Virus record (IMG/VR): IMGVR_UViG_3300048929_000286
Location: 1 to 32,063 of that record
DNA length: 32,063 bases
Strand: one strand, 5' to 3'
DNA from: a virus
Under the pieces are notes generated by a model. That model had not been told where the DNA came from. It made no database searches and saw only the letters and a program-made list of their open reading frames with translations. This document shows positions 1-7,307 of this stretch, in pieces. Within the stretch, counting starts at the first letter, position 1, and each line of letters starts with the position of its first letter. The position numbers and the translations under genes were made by a program.

Positions 1-1262
1 CACTGCCAGGACAAAAGGTACGTGTTACCATTAATAAAAAACGGGCAGGTCGGTTAGAAGGTAGGATTCTTGAAATACTAGAACCATCAGAGCTTGAAAC
101 AGCAGAGAATCCATGTCCTCATTATGGCATCTGCGGTGGTTGTACGTATCAGACTTTGCCTTATGAAGAGCAGCTTAAAATTAAAGAAAAGCAAGTTAAA
201 GATTTAATTGATAGCGTATGTGAAGATTATGAATTTGAAGGAATCAAAGGAAGTCCTATGGAAGATGGATACCGCAATAAGATGGAATTTTCTTTTGGGG
301 ATGAGTTTAAGGACGGTCCATTGGCTCTTGGTATGCATAAAAGAGGAAGCTTTTATGATGTCGTGACAACGGGGGATTGCAAGATTGTGAATTCTGATTT
401 TACGGATATCTTAAAGGCAGTAAAGGGGTATTTTGAAGCAGAAGGAACTGGATTTTATAAGAAGATGCAGCATACTGGCTATCTGCGCCATCTTCTGGTA
501 CGTCGAGCGATTAAAACGGGTGAGATTTTAATTGATTTGGTTACGACTAGTCAGGAAGATAAGGATTTAAAGCCTTTAACTGATATTTTATTGGGCTTAT
601 CTTTAAATGGTACGATTGTCGGAATCCTTCATACGTTTAATGATAGCCTGGCTGATGTGGTGAAGAATGACCGTACAGATATCTTATACGGCCAGGACTT
701 CTTTTTTGAGGAACTTTTGGATCTTACCTTTAAGATCTCTCCGTTTTCATTTTTCCAGACCAATTCACTTGGGGCAGAAGTTTTGTATGAAGCAACAAGA
801 GGTTATGTTGGGGAGACGAAGGATAAGGTTGTGTTTGACTTATATAGTGGAACTGGTACGATTGCACAGATCATTGCACCTGTTGCTAAGAAGGTTGTTG
901 GTGTGGAGATTGTTGAGGAGGCCGTGGAAGCAGCAAAAGAGAATGCGAAGCGCAATGGTCTTGAAAACTGTGAATTTATTGCTGGGGATGTATTAAAGGT
1001 TATCGATGAGATTCAGGATAAGCCAGACCTGATTATTTTGGATCCGCCTCGAGATGGGATACATCCTAAGGCGTTGGTGAAGATTATTGATTTTGGTGTG
1101 GATAAATTGGTGTATGTATCTTGTAAACCGACTAGTCTTGTGAGGGATCTTGTTGTGCTTCAGGAGAGAGGGTATAAGGTGGAGAAGGTTTGTTGTGTGG
1201 ATATGTTTCCTTCTACAGCAAACGTTGAGACCGTTTGTTTGCTGACACGGAAACTGCAGTAA
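1..1262 (+). CDS. rlmD: 23S rRNA (uracil-5-)-methyltransferase RlmD, 5' truncated by the window edge
   Basis: This enzyme methylates a 23S rRNA uridine (U1939 in E. coli numbering) using S-adenosylmethionine. The reading frame is open from position 3, so the gene starts outside the window; the TTG at 156 is internal. The first residues end a TRAM-like segment and lead into the Fe-S cysteines (CPHYGICGGC, about 111-140). The SAM-binding motif DLYSGTGTIA, the motif DPPRDGIHP and the nucleophile loop VYVSCKP follow in family order. The protein ends with FPSTANVETVCLL, close to the usual family C-terminus, and stops with TAA. It is the only gene here that looks like host core genome. The 3' end of this gene is a known integration target for some streptococcal and clostridial elements, which fits the mobile DNA that follows directly. 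Confidence 0.93.
   Translation, partial: LPGQKVRVTINKKRAGRLEGRILEILEPSELETAENPCPHYGICGGCTYQTLPYEEQLKIKEKQVKDLIDSVCEDYEFEGIKGSPMEDGYRNKMEFSFGDEFKDGPLALGMHKRGSFYDVVTTGDCKIVNSDFTDILKAVKGYFEAEGTGFYKKMQHTGYLRHLLVRRAIKTGEILIDLVTTSQEDKDLKPLTDILLGLSLNGTIVGILHTFNDSLADVVKNDRTDILYGQDFFFEELLDLTFKISPFSFFQTNSLGAEVLYEATRGYVGETKDKVVFDLYSGTGTIAQIIAPVAKKVVGVEIVEEAVEAAKENAKRNGLENCEFIAGDVLKVIDEIQDKPDLIILDPPRDGIHPKALVKIIDFGVDKLVYVSCKPTSLVRDLVVLQERGYKVEKVCCVDMFPSTANVETVCLLTRKLQ
1217..1243. other. dyad at the rlmD 3' end, possible attachment core
   Basis: Two nested inverted repeats sit about 20 bp before the rlmD stop: AGCAAAC (1217-1223) with GTTTGCT (1237-1243), and CAAACG (1219-1224) with CGTTTG (1232-1237). 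Large serine recombinases often use short imperfect dyads inside a gene end, and mobile DNA begins just after. No second copy can be sought because the right end of the element is outside the window, so this is only a candidate. Confidence 0.22.
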
Positions 1263-1392
1263 ATCAAAGGGTTTCGGGGTTTTGAAGGTGATATGAAGGT
1301 GTACTTTTATGTTAGATTGTACTGAAATATGTTTCCTCTTACCTGGGTGGGGTAAGTAAAATGAACGTTTTGGCAAAAGAGAGAGGGCTGTA

Positions 1393-3171
1393 GTGAATAT
1401 GAAGTACAAGGAATATGACGCATTTATTGCGGAAACAAAGATTTTAGATGATGAAGATAAATCATTAGATGATATTCAAAAAAAGTTATCTGAACTTATT
1501 TCAGATGATCTTGATAATGATATAAAGCGATTATTGATGTGGGACGGACAATTATTTATATGTTGCGAGATTCCTTTAGAACAAAGAGATGGGGGACAAC
1601 AATTTTTATTCCCACAGGCGATTTATACTAATGGGACAAAAATACCAGATATAGACAATTTTGAGGAAGAACGAATAATATTTTATAATCACAGATTGGA
1701 AGCAGTTACAAACGCTATAGTTAAGTTAAGATATGCAAATTATTGTTTTCAATATTGCGAAAAAAATCAGAAATACAAATACGCATTCAAAATATGTCAA
1801 TTGTTGTGTGAACAACTGAAAAATATTCCGCTTGGACATGAATGTATAGTTAGCTTTTCTCGATTGCTTGAATTAAGTTTATCTTTTTCAAATACAGACA
1901 TAATTCAGAAATTAGATGGTGTTGCAGATGAAATAATCTCAAGGGAGTATACACAGGAAAATTATCTTGAATTGCTATCAATATCACGCATAATTGTAGG
2001 TGATATTATGAAAAGTAAAAAAGAAATAATAAAAGAACTGACTAAAAGCAAATTTGTAAGCAAATTAGAAGAAATGTCTAATTATTATTTTCAGACTAAA
2101 GAATATCAGCTTTACAGAAACTGTTGTCCTAATTACATGGATTGGCTTAAAATATTAAAAAGGAACGAAAAAATTAATGCCGTGTTGTTGAAAATTGGAG
2201 AGTCATATGAATTGAACGCTGAAAAAGATGACAGTACAAATTTGGCTAAAGCTGAGTTTTATCAAATGGCAGCGTGGCATTACGCAAATATTGGTGAAAG
2301 AGAAAAGGTATATCATCTCAAAGTGAAAATAAAAAATGCTTTTAAAGAAGCAGCCTGTTCTAATGAATTTAAAACTATTTCGACTACGCAATCAATTCCT
2401 CTTGAACAATTGGAAGAAGAAACAAAGGATTTCTTTAAAGATAGTGCTGATATTACATTGGCTACTGTAAGTCATAGTAGTGATTTTATTATTGATAAAG
2501 AGAAAATTGTACTTAAGGCTGTTGAGCAAGCTAAAAATCCGTTATATATGCTGGTTAATTTTGGGCATATTGAAGGTAATAGGAAAGTATTTTCAACACA
2601 AAATACTGATGATGTTGTAAAACATATTTCATTTCAAAATTATGGCATTGAGCTAGAAGTGACTTTCTCGACAATTGTAAATTTTATTTGGAATAAAATG
2701 ATTGCTGAAGGGGTAACAGCTCAAATGGTCACTACAAGGATATGCCATTCGGAATATATGGGTGAGACACAGGCAGAGCTCATTTCTGTAGGAATAGATA
2801 GATTGTTTGCAGAAGATTATGTATCAGCATTACATATACTAGTCCCACAATTTGAAAGTTATTTCAGAACTTTTTTTGAATGGGGAGGGTTTCCGACTAC
2901 TTCTTTAAAAAACAATGGACTTCAGTATGAACAAAACTTTAATGATTTTCTAAGACAGGATTTCGTTAAGGAAACGATTGATGTAGACTTGTTATTTATG
3001 ATTGAATTTGTTATGGTTGAGCAGTTGGGTAAAAATCTGAGGAATAATATTGCGCATGGTCTAAGCGATATAAAAACATTTAGGAAGACAAACTGTTTAA
3101 TAGTGATTTATTTATTCTGGATGATTACATCTATAAAATGGAGTTTTGATACCGAGAATATTGCGGATTAA
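1393..3171 (+). CDS. DUF4209-type protein with a HEPN-like Rx4H motif
   Basis: A 592-residue, largely helical protein. Near the C-terminus (about residues 550-556) it has RNNIAHG, which matches the conserved RNxxxHG of DUF4209. The same residues fit the Rx4-6H signature of HEPN ribonucleases, so an RNA-targeting or abortive-infection role is possible but not shown. The N-terminal 450 residues look like a helical repeat scaffold. The start may be GTG 1393 (GAGAGGG five bases upstream) or ATG 1399 in the same frame. The gene is much more AT-rich than rlmD or the phage genes, which suggests separate acquisition. It stands alone between rlmD and a convergent nuclease gene. No signal peptide or clear membrane helix is seen, apart from a hydrophobic patch near the C-terminus. 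Confidence 0.6.
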   Translation: MNMKYKEYDAFIAETKILDDEDKSLDDIQKKLSELISDDLDNDIKRLLMWDGQLFICCEIPLEQRDGGQQFLFPQAIYTNGTKIPDIDNFEEERIIFYNHRLEAVTNAIVKLRYANYCFQYCEKNQKYKYAFKICQLLCEQLKNIPLGHECIVSFSRLLELSLSFSNTDIIQKLDGVADEIISREYTQENYLELLSISRIIVGDIMKSKKEIIKELTKSKFVSKLEEMSNYYFQTKEYQLYRNCCPNYMDWLKILKRNEKINAVLLKIGESYELNAEKDDSTNLAKAEFYQMAAWHYANIGEREKVYHLKVKIKNAFKEAACSNEFKTISTTQSIPLEQLEEETKDFFKDSADITLATVSHSSDFIIDKEKIVLKAVEQAKNPLYMLVNFGHIEGNRKVFSTQNTDDVVKHISFQNYGIELEVTFSTIVNFIWNKMIAEGVTAQMVTTRICHSEYMGETQAELISVGIDRLFAEDYVSALHILVPQFESYFRTFFEWGGFPTTSLKNNGLQYEQNFNDFLRQDFVKETIDVDLLFMIEFVMVEQLGKNLRNNIAHGLSDIKTFRKTNCLIVIYLFWMITSIKWSFDTENIAD

Positions 3172-3247
3172 TGTAATAGACGGGGTAGAATTTCACCATT
3201 ATAATCATGTAAGATGATGGGGTAATACCTAGTAGTACCAAAAAGGG

Positions 3248-3298
3248 TTTTGCTAAAAAGTATGGGGCATTCAATATTGTTCATACTTTTTAGCAAAA
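3248..3298. terminator. perfect 17-bp inverted repeat between convergent genes
   Basis: Arms at 3248-3264 and 3282-3298 are exact complements around a 17-nt loop. They lie between the stop of the DUF4209 gene and the stop of the minus-strand HNH gene. On the minus strand the arm is followed by CCCTTTTTGG, so it may end the HNH transcript. The plus side lacks a T-run beyond the stem. A recombination or protein-binding site is the alternative. Confidence 0.45.
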
Positions 3299-3337
3299 GC
3301 TATCTCGAGAGCAAATCTTAATGTATTCAAAAAATAA

Positions 3338-4054
3338 TCATATAGCGAGGTCGATAAATTCACGCTGACTAATTTTTAAACCACTATGACACAATCGTTC
3401 AGAGCGTGAAAAGTAGATTTTTTTGAGCATTTCTTCTTTATCTTCACATAATCCATAATGTAGTTGTCTATGACATATTGGGCATAAACAAACAATATTT
3501 GCATATACATCAAGGCTGTTTTCGAATTGGCTTTGCATTTTCATAGGTATCGCATGATGCCCCTCCATAAAGGGGTGATTAGTATTTGCTGAGATGAAAG
3601 TCTGGTGCTGTGTATTAATCTCGCATAAGTATCCGACTGATTCAATCGTCTGATTTTTTAATATGGCTGAACGTTTGAATTCTTCAATGGTATGTAATGT
3701 CTGTTCGTTTCGGGGAACAACAATATCCATGAGAGGAATAAGGGCTTGGATTGAGACAAAATTTTCACCGGATGCAAAACGACAATAATTATTTAGCCCT
3801 GCACTATACATTCGATGACCACGTTCATCTTTATCTACAAAAACCGGATCGTGATATAAGTCTTCTTTGATTATCTGTAAGTTATTTAAGTCCGTAATTT
3901 CATAAATAGTAGTTCTGATTTTTTGTTTTTGGATTAAATATGAAGATATAACATCTAGAGCACTTAAATAATGTGTAATTGTTGATGAGGAGTTACCACG
4001 GATTTTTTCGAGATATTGCATATAATATTCTTTTAACACATATATATCAGACAT
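3338..4054 (-). CDS. HNH endonuclease, McrA-like
   Basis: A 238-residue protein whose C-terminal half is an HNH nuclease. GHH sits at about 165-167, the central Asn in ANIV at 186, and CPICHRQLH at about 191-199, with a further zinc-ligand candidate Cys near 144. This arrangement resembles the McrA-type HNH domains of modification-dependent or stand-alone restriction enzymes. The N-terminal 130 residues are a helical region that may recognise DNA; I cannot assign it. The start is supported by GAGGTGAT upstream of ATG 4054. It is AT-rich and opposite in direction to its neighbours, as expected for cargo. Restriction of incoming DNA is the likely role, but a homing-type nuclease cannot be excluded. 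Confidence 0.72.
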   Translation of the reverse strand: MSDIYVLKEYYMQYLEKIRGNSSSTITHYLSALDVISSYLIQKQKIRTTIYEITDLNNLQIIKEDLYHDPVFVDKDERGHRMYSAGLNNYCRFASGENFVSIQALIPLMDIVVPRNEQTLHTIEEFKRSAILKNQTIESVGYLCEINTQHQTFISANTNHPFMEGHHAIPMKMQSQFENSLDVYANIVCLCPICHRQLHYGLCEDKEEMLKKIYFSRSERLCHSGLKISQREFIDLAI

Positions 4055-4188
4055 TACATCACCTCACAATCCTGTTCTATACCTTTTATTATAACAAAGA
4101 AGATTTGAGTTTTCTACATTTTACAACGCAAAAATACTTATTTATTTTATCTGCAAAAAAACAGAAATAAAAAAGGTAATGGGAGATA

Positions 4189-4211
4189 TTGATTTGGTGC
4201 TATACTATAAT
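4189..4211 (+). promoter_or_regulatory. possible promoter in the 4055-4524 gap
   Basis: An extended -10 element, TGCTATACT (4198-4206), overlaps a second good -10, TATAAT (4206-4211). TTGATT at 4189 is too close to act as a normal -35. It could drive the HARE protein gene through a leader of about 300 nt. The rest of the 470-bp gap holds an ORF remnant (4228-4404) and a 14-bp palindrome at 4412-4425, and nothing else that I can see. Confidence 0.35.
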
Positions 4212-4227
4212 AAGAATTGATTGTTAA

Positions 4228-4404
4228 AAGCGAGACGTTAAGAAAATAGATATTACATTAGAAGAGGAAAGAGCGAAAATACTACTTGAAATATTGAAGA
4301 TACCATTTGTATTCGGCAAAAATGGAGGAAAAGGCCAGAACCCTTTTAAAATCAAGTTTGCCCTTATTTTTTGGAAAAGACTCTTGAATTTAGTAGGTCT
4401 TTGA
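4228..4404 (+). pseudogene. open stretch of 58 codons without a start, possible gene remnant
   Basis: The frame is open from just after a TAA at 4225 to a TGA at 4402-4404. It has protein-like composition (LEEERAKILLEILKIPFVFG in the middle) but no ATG, GTG or ribosome site. It may be the tail of a decayed gene, or chance. I do not recognise it. Confidence 0.25.
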
Positions 4405-4524
4405 TATAAAATAAAAGTACTTTTAATCAGCTCATATTCTTATCGAGGATTCTCTCAATATTTCCAAAAACATGATATTTCCAATTATAGATTAATAATG
4501 AAATACGAAAGGGGTAATTAATTT

Positions 4525-5463
4525 ATGGGTTATAGCTTTTTAGATCTAGCAAAAGAAGTATTAGAACACGAAAATATATCACTGTCAGTAGAGGAAATGT
4601 GGGAAGCGGCGGGCAGATATGGCTTATTGGAGAAACTTTCTTCCTCCGGCAAGACCCCTATCCGTACCTTGTCAGCCAGAATCTATGTAGATATCAAGAA
4701 TAACCAGGATACGATATTTAAACAGGTAAGTAAACGCCCGGCAAAGTTCTTCCTGAAAGGTCAAACGGCAGGATTACAGGAGTATGAGGACAGGCAGGAA
4801 CGGACAGCAAAGAGACTTAAATTTGCAGAACGGGACTTACACATCCTGCTTTCCAGTTTTGTTAATTCCGATGAACATTTTAAATGCTCCACAAAAACCA
4901 TTTACCATGAAGTTTCTAAGCGTGAAAAGAGCGGAAAGAACAAATGGCTGCACCCGGATCTTGTAGGGGTACATTTTCCTTTTGAATCTTATACACCAAA
5001 TACCCTTAAGCTATTCGATATTTTAAAAGTGAATCCTTATAAGTTGTATTCTTTTGAAATGAAAATCAACATCAATCTTGCCAACCTCCGAGAGTATTAT
5101 TTCCAGGCAGTATCCAATTCCAGTTGGGCCCATGAAGGCTATCTGGTGGCATTACATATTACAGAAAATCCGGAATTAATGGATGAAATGCGCCGTTTAA
5201 ACAATGCATTCGGGATTGGAGTAATACGGTTGGATGCGGAGCATTTCATGCAAAGTGAAATCCTATTCTCCGCAAAGGAAAAGGAATCCCTTGACTGGGA
5301 TACCATTAACCGTCTGGTCGATAGTAACCTGGATTTTAAGAAATTCCTGGAAGACTTAATGGAAGATATCAAAGTAGGGAAGATTAAGAGTAAATATGAT
5401 GAAACCTACACCGAAGAAGAGCAGATGTGCCAGTATGCTTTAAAATGCGGAATTCTGTCTTGA
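4525..5463 (+). CDS. HARE-HTH protein with a PD-(D/E)xK-like C-terminal domain
   Basis: A 312-residue protein. Residues 1-75 (FLDLAKEVL..., then PIRTLSARIYVDI) match the HB1/ASXL-type HARE-HTH winged helix, a domain found in restriction-linked and chromatin proteins. The C-terminal half has HPDLVGVHFPFE (143-154), then FEMK (177-180) and YYFQAVSNSSWAHEGYL (191-207). This gives an acid-ExK arrangement plus a conserved Gln, as in restriction-endonuclease-fold nucleases (the COG2958-like group). The role is probably DNA binding and cleavage in defence. A ribosome site, AAAGGGG, lies about 10 bases before the ATG. An intrinsic terminator follows, so it is its own unit. No methyltransferase partner is adjacent. 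Confidence 0.72.
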   Translation: MGYSFLDLAKEVLEHENISLSVEEMWEAAGRYGLLEKLSSSGKTPIRTLSARIYVDIKNNQDTIFKQVSKRPAKFFLKGQTAGLQEYEDRQERTAKRLKFAERDLHILLSSFVNSDEHFKCSTKTIYHEVSKREKSGKNKWLHPDLVGVHFPFESYTPNTLKLFDILKVNPYKLYSFEMKININLANLREYYFQAVSNSSWAHEGYLVALHITENPELMDEMRRLNNAFGIGVIRLDAEHFMQSEILFSAKEKESLDWDTINRLVDSNLDFKKFLEDLMEDIKVGKIKSKYDETYTEEEQMCQYALKCGILS

Positions 5464-5499
5464 ATTTCTGCAAAGTAACAATTCTAATTCAAACCATAT

Positions 5500-5540
5500 A
5501 TCCCCACTGTCAGCTTTTAGCAGACAGCAGGGGATTTTTA
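5500..5540 (+). terminator. intrinsic terminator after the HARE gene
   Basis: TCCCCACTGTC (5501-5511) pairs with GACAGCAGGGGA (5523-5534) with one bulge, and a T-run (5535-5539) follows. Confidence 0.8.
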
Positions 5541-5593
5541 AATCTGACTTTGTCTATAAAATTCAAAATACTAATACCAACAAAAAATATTTT

Positions 5594-5613
5594 TGTCAAT
5601 TAACAAGTTGACG
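5594..5613. promoter_or_regulatory. operator-like dyad O1, TGTCAA-N8-TTGACG
   Basis: Half-sites at 5594-5599 and 5608-5613 with an 8-bp spacer. The same layout occurs twice more at 6893 and 6944. It lies about 60 bp before the repressor ATG, just upstream of the likely -35, as expected of an autoregulatory site. Confidence 0.62.
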
Positions 5614-5622
5614 AATAGATGT

Positions 5623-5652
5623 TTGCATTCATGGCAATGCTTACCATATAAA
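5623..5652 (+). promoter_or_regulatory. probable promoter of the repressor operon
   Basis: TTGCAT (5623-5628) and TATAAA (5647-5652) are 18 bp apart, 22 bp before the repressor ATG. A short inverted repeat, GCATT-N6-AATGC (5625-5640), overlaps the -35 and might be another binding site. Confidence 0.5.
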
Positions 5653-5673
5653 ATTCTTTATAGGGAGAAAGCT

Positions 5674-6063
5674 ATGAATACAGACCATAGATTAAGATTT
5701 GGAAAATACGTGGAGACACTTAGAAAAAGCAAAGGAAAATCTCTACGGGAAACGGCGAAAGCCATAAAAGTATCGCCACAGTTCTATAGTGAGGTTGAGA
5801 AAGGAAGAAGCAGCACCTTTACGTCAGAGAGACTGAAATCACTGGCATATTTTTTAATGCTGGATGATGAGGAAACCCACACGCTTTATGATATGGCAGC
5901 AGAATCGCGGTCATCTAATGACATTACAACACCCCAGGACTGTGCAGATTATATGCTCTGCAATTCTTATGTGATAGAGGCATTGCGGCTGTCGATGGAA
6001 ACTGGTGCAGGGGAAAAAGAGTGGCAGGTCCTGCTGAATGAATTAAAGGCAAGGAAAGGGTGA
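5674..6063 (+). CDS. Cro/CI-type HTH repressor
   Basis: A 129-residue regulator. The N-terminal XRE helix-turn-helix spans about residues 8-70 (FGKYVETLRKSKGKSLRETA, then VSPQFYSEVEKGR). The C-terminal part is short and lacks the Ser-Lys pair of LexA-like self-cleaving repressors. ATG 5674 is chosen because AGGGAGAAA lies six bases upstream; a longer frame from TTG 5593 would run through the promoter. Seven bases after its stop begins an ImmA/IrrE-like protease. This pair is known from mobile elements in which the protease removes the repressor on induction. It probably binds the three TGTCAA-N8-TTGAC dyads around this operon. Confidence 0.85.
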   Translation: MNTDHRLRFGKYVETLRKSKGKSLRETAKAIKVSPQFYSEVEKGRSSTFTSERLKSLAYFLMLDDEETHTLYDMAAESRSSNDITTPQDCADYMLCNSYVIEALRLSMETGAGEKEWQVLLNELKARKG

Positions 6064-6070
6064 ACCGATT

Positions 6071-6832
6071 ATGTACCAGCCAAAGTTAAGGAAAAAAAGA
6101 AATGGTGTTCCCATCATGTGTAATCAAGAGATCGATGCTCATGCAGAAGAATTTTTAAAAGATTATAATCCTTCCTTATTAAAGACCCCACAGCCAGTAA
6201 ACATGGAAGAATTTGCAGAATTTTATCTGGACTTGACCTTGGATTATACATACCTTTCTAATTGCGGACTGATTTTAGGCAGGATGGTATTCCAGGAGAT
6301 AGAAAGGGTCCCTATTTATCTTCCGGAAGAAAAATGTGCGGATTATCTGTATGCAAAGAGAGGTACCATGCTCATCGACAATACAGTGTTGGAAGACTGG
6401 AAGGAGTACCGGCTCCGCTCCACGATAGGACATGAATGCGGCCACTGGGTATTTCATTCGGACTTTTATGCATATGCCAAAAGCAGAAATAACCAGAAAA
6501 AAATATCAGCATCAGGAATCGTAGGATGTAAAAAAACGGATATTGAGGGTGGATTGGAGATAATCGGGAAGAAAAGGCTGGTTACTGATATAGACTGGCT
6601 GGAACATCATGCAAAATATTTCAGTGCCGCTATATTAATGCCAAAAACATCGTTTATCAATGCAGTTACAGACTTAACTGCCACCCCTTATTTTAATGAA
6701 TCAGATTTAGCAGAGAAACTTTCAGGGATATTTCAGGTATCACCCATTTCTGCCAGTATCCGGTTATCCCAGTTGGGATTCACCCAATATGCAGGCAAGA
6801 ATGCAAATACTCATGATGAAAAGACAGCTTAA
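6071..6832 (+). CDS. ImmA/IrrE-family metallopeptidase
   Basis: A 253-residue protein with the zinc protease motif HECGH at residues 121-125, inside RSTIGHECGHWVFH, and a downstream acidic region as in ImmA/IrrE proteins. In ICEBs1 the relative ImmA cleaves the repressor ImmR and so induces the element; the same role towards the upstream repressor is inferred here. The ribosome site AGGAAAGGG lies within the end of the previous gene, so the two are cotranscribed and probably translationally linked. MCNQEIDAH, 16 residues in, is a possible alternative start. A hairpin terminator follows at 6853. Confidence 0.85.
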   Translation: MYQPKLRKKRNGVPIMCNQEIDAHAEEFLKDYNPSLLKTPQPVNMEEFAEFYLDLTLDYTYLSNCGLILGRMVFQEIERVPIYLPEEKCADYLYAKRGTMLIDNTVLEDWKEYRLRSTIGHECGHWVFHSDFYAYAKSRNNQKKISASGIVGCKKTDIEGGLEIIGKKRLVTDIDWLEHHAKYFSAAILMPKTSFINAVTDLTATPYFNESDLAEKLSGIFQVSPISASIRLSQLGFTQYAGKNANTHDEKTA

Positions 6833-6852
6833 CATATTCCGGCAGATGCCAG

Positions 6853-6884
6853 GCACTCTGTGAATGACAGAGTGCTAATTTTAA
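6853..6884 (+). terminator. terminator of the repressor-protease operon
   Basis: A perfect 9-bp stem, GCACTCTGT (6853-6861) with ACAGAGTGC (6867-6875), a 5-nt loop, then TAATTTTAA. The T-run is weak, so read-through towards the early genes is possible. Confidence 0.65.
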
Positions 6885-6892
6885 AGGGAGCG

Positions 6893-6912
6893 TGTCAAGT
6901 ACATAGTTGACA
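6893..6912. promoter_or_regulatory. operator-like dyad O2, TGTCAA-N8-TTGACA
   Basis: Half-sites at 6893-6898 and 6907-6912 with an 8-bp spacer, the same layout as O1 and O3. The right half is also a consensus -35 (TTGACA), but I see no good -10 seventeen bases on, where the sequence is a T-tract. Confidence 0.65.
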
Positions 6913-6943
6913 TTATTAGACGACTTATTTTTTTTGTACCATA

Positions 6944-6963
6944 TGTCAACTAACTCATTGACA
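6944..6963. promoter_or_regulatory. operator-like dyad O3, TGTCAA-N8-TTGACA
   Basis: Half-sites at 6944-6949 and 6958-6963, 51 bp (about five helical turns) from O2, with a T-tract between them. It lies 20 bp before the first early gene, so repressor bound at O2 and O3 would cover the early control region. Confidence 0.65.
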
Positions 6964-6982
6964 GGAAAGGAGCTATACCAGG

Positions 6983-7162
6983 ATGAAGGAGAAAATGAAC
7001 TGCCCTATATGCCGGAAGCGGGCATTTGATATATGCTCATCTGCAAAAGGGGATATATTGGTAGAACTGAAATGTCCCCATTGCAGGAATATCATACAGG
7101 TCCGTTACAGGATTTGCAGTAGCCAGAAAGAGAAAATGAAAGAAGAATTAGTAACATATTAA
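6983..7162 (+). CDS. small zinc-ribbon protein, Com-like
   Basis: A 59-residue protein with two CxxC knuckles, CPIC (7-10) and CPHC (31-34), separated by ELK and followed by a basic tail. This is the pattern of small treble-clef or zinc-ribbon proteins such as the Com regulators of Mu-like phages. AGGAAAGGAG lies just upstream of ATG 6983. It is the first gene after the operator pair and so probably an early gene; a nucleic-acid-binding regulatory role is a guess. A strong terminator follows. Confidence 0.62.
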   Translation: MKEKMNCPICRKRAFDICSSAKGDILVELKCPHCRNIIQVRYRICSSQKEKMKEELVTY

Positions 7163-7205
7163 AAGAAATCTACCGAGCAAAGGGTCCGCATAAGCGCGAC
7201 ACCAA

Positions 7206-7251
7206 ATAGCCGGAGTAAAGCGGAATACCAGCTTTCTCCGGCTATTTTTTT
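7206..7251 (+). terminator. intrinsic terminator after the small zinc protein
   Basis: ATAGCCGGAG (7206-7215) pairs with CTCCGGCTAT (7236-7245), AAAGC with GCTTT extends the stem past one bulge, and T6 follows. It separates the first early gene from the replication block, so antitermination or read-through is needed unless another promoter exists. Confidence 0.82.
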
Positions 7252-7286
7252 GCCTGTTTTTTTATTCCTGCTGTTCCGCTTTACTC
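7213..7286. repeat. 13-bp perfect inverted repeat overlapping the terminator
   Basis: GAGTAAAGCGGAA (7213-7225) is the exact complement of TTCCGCTTTACTC (7274-7286). Pairing between them would break the terminator stem at 7206-7245. The partner lies downstream, so it cannot act before the terminator is made; it might act as a DNA site or affect RNA stability. Confidence 0.45.
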
Positions 7287-7307
7287 ACGGGTAAAGAAAG
7301 GAGCAGT

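Noticed and set aside
993-1409. 138-residue minus-strand ORF opposite rlmD
   Set aside because: It is the antisense shadow of conserved rlmD codons, with no ribosome site.
5593-5673. Longer repressor starting at TTG 5593
   Set aside because: The extension runs through the operator and promoter; ATG 5674 has a good ribosome site and begins just before the HTH domain.
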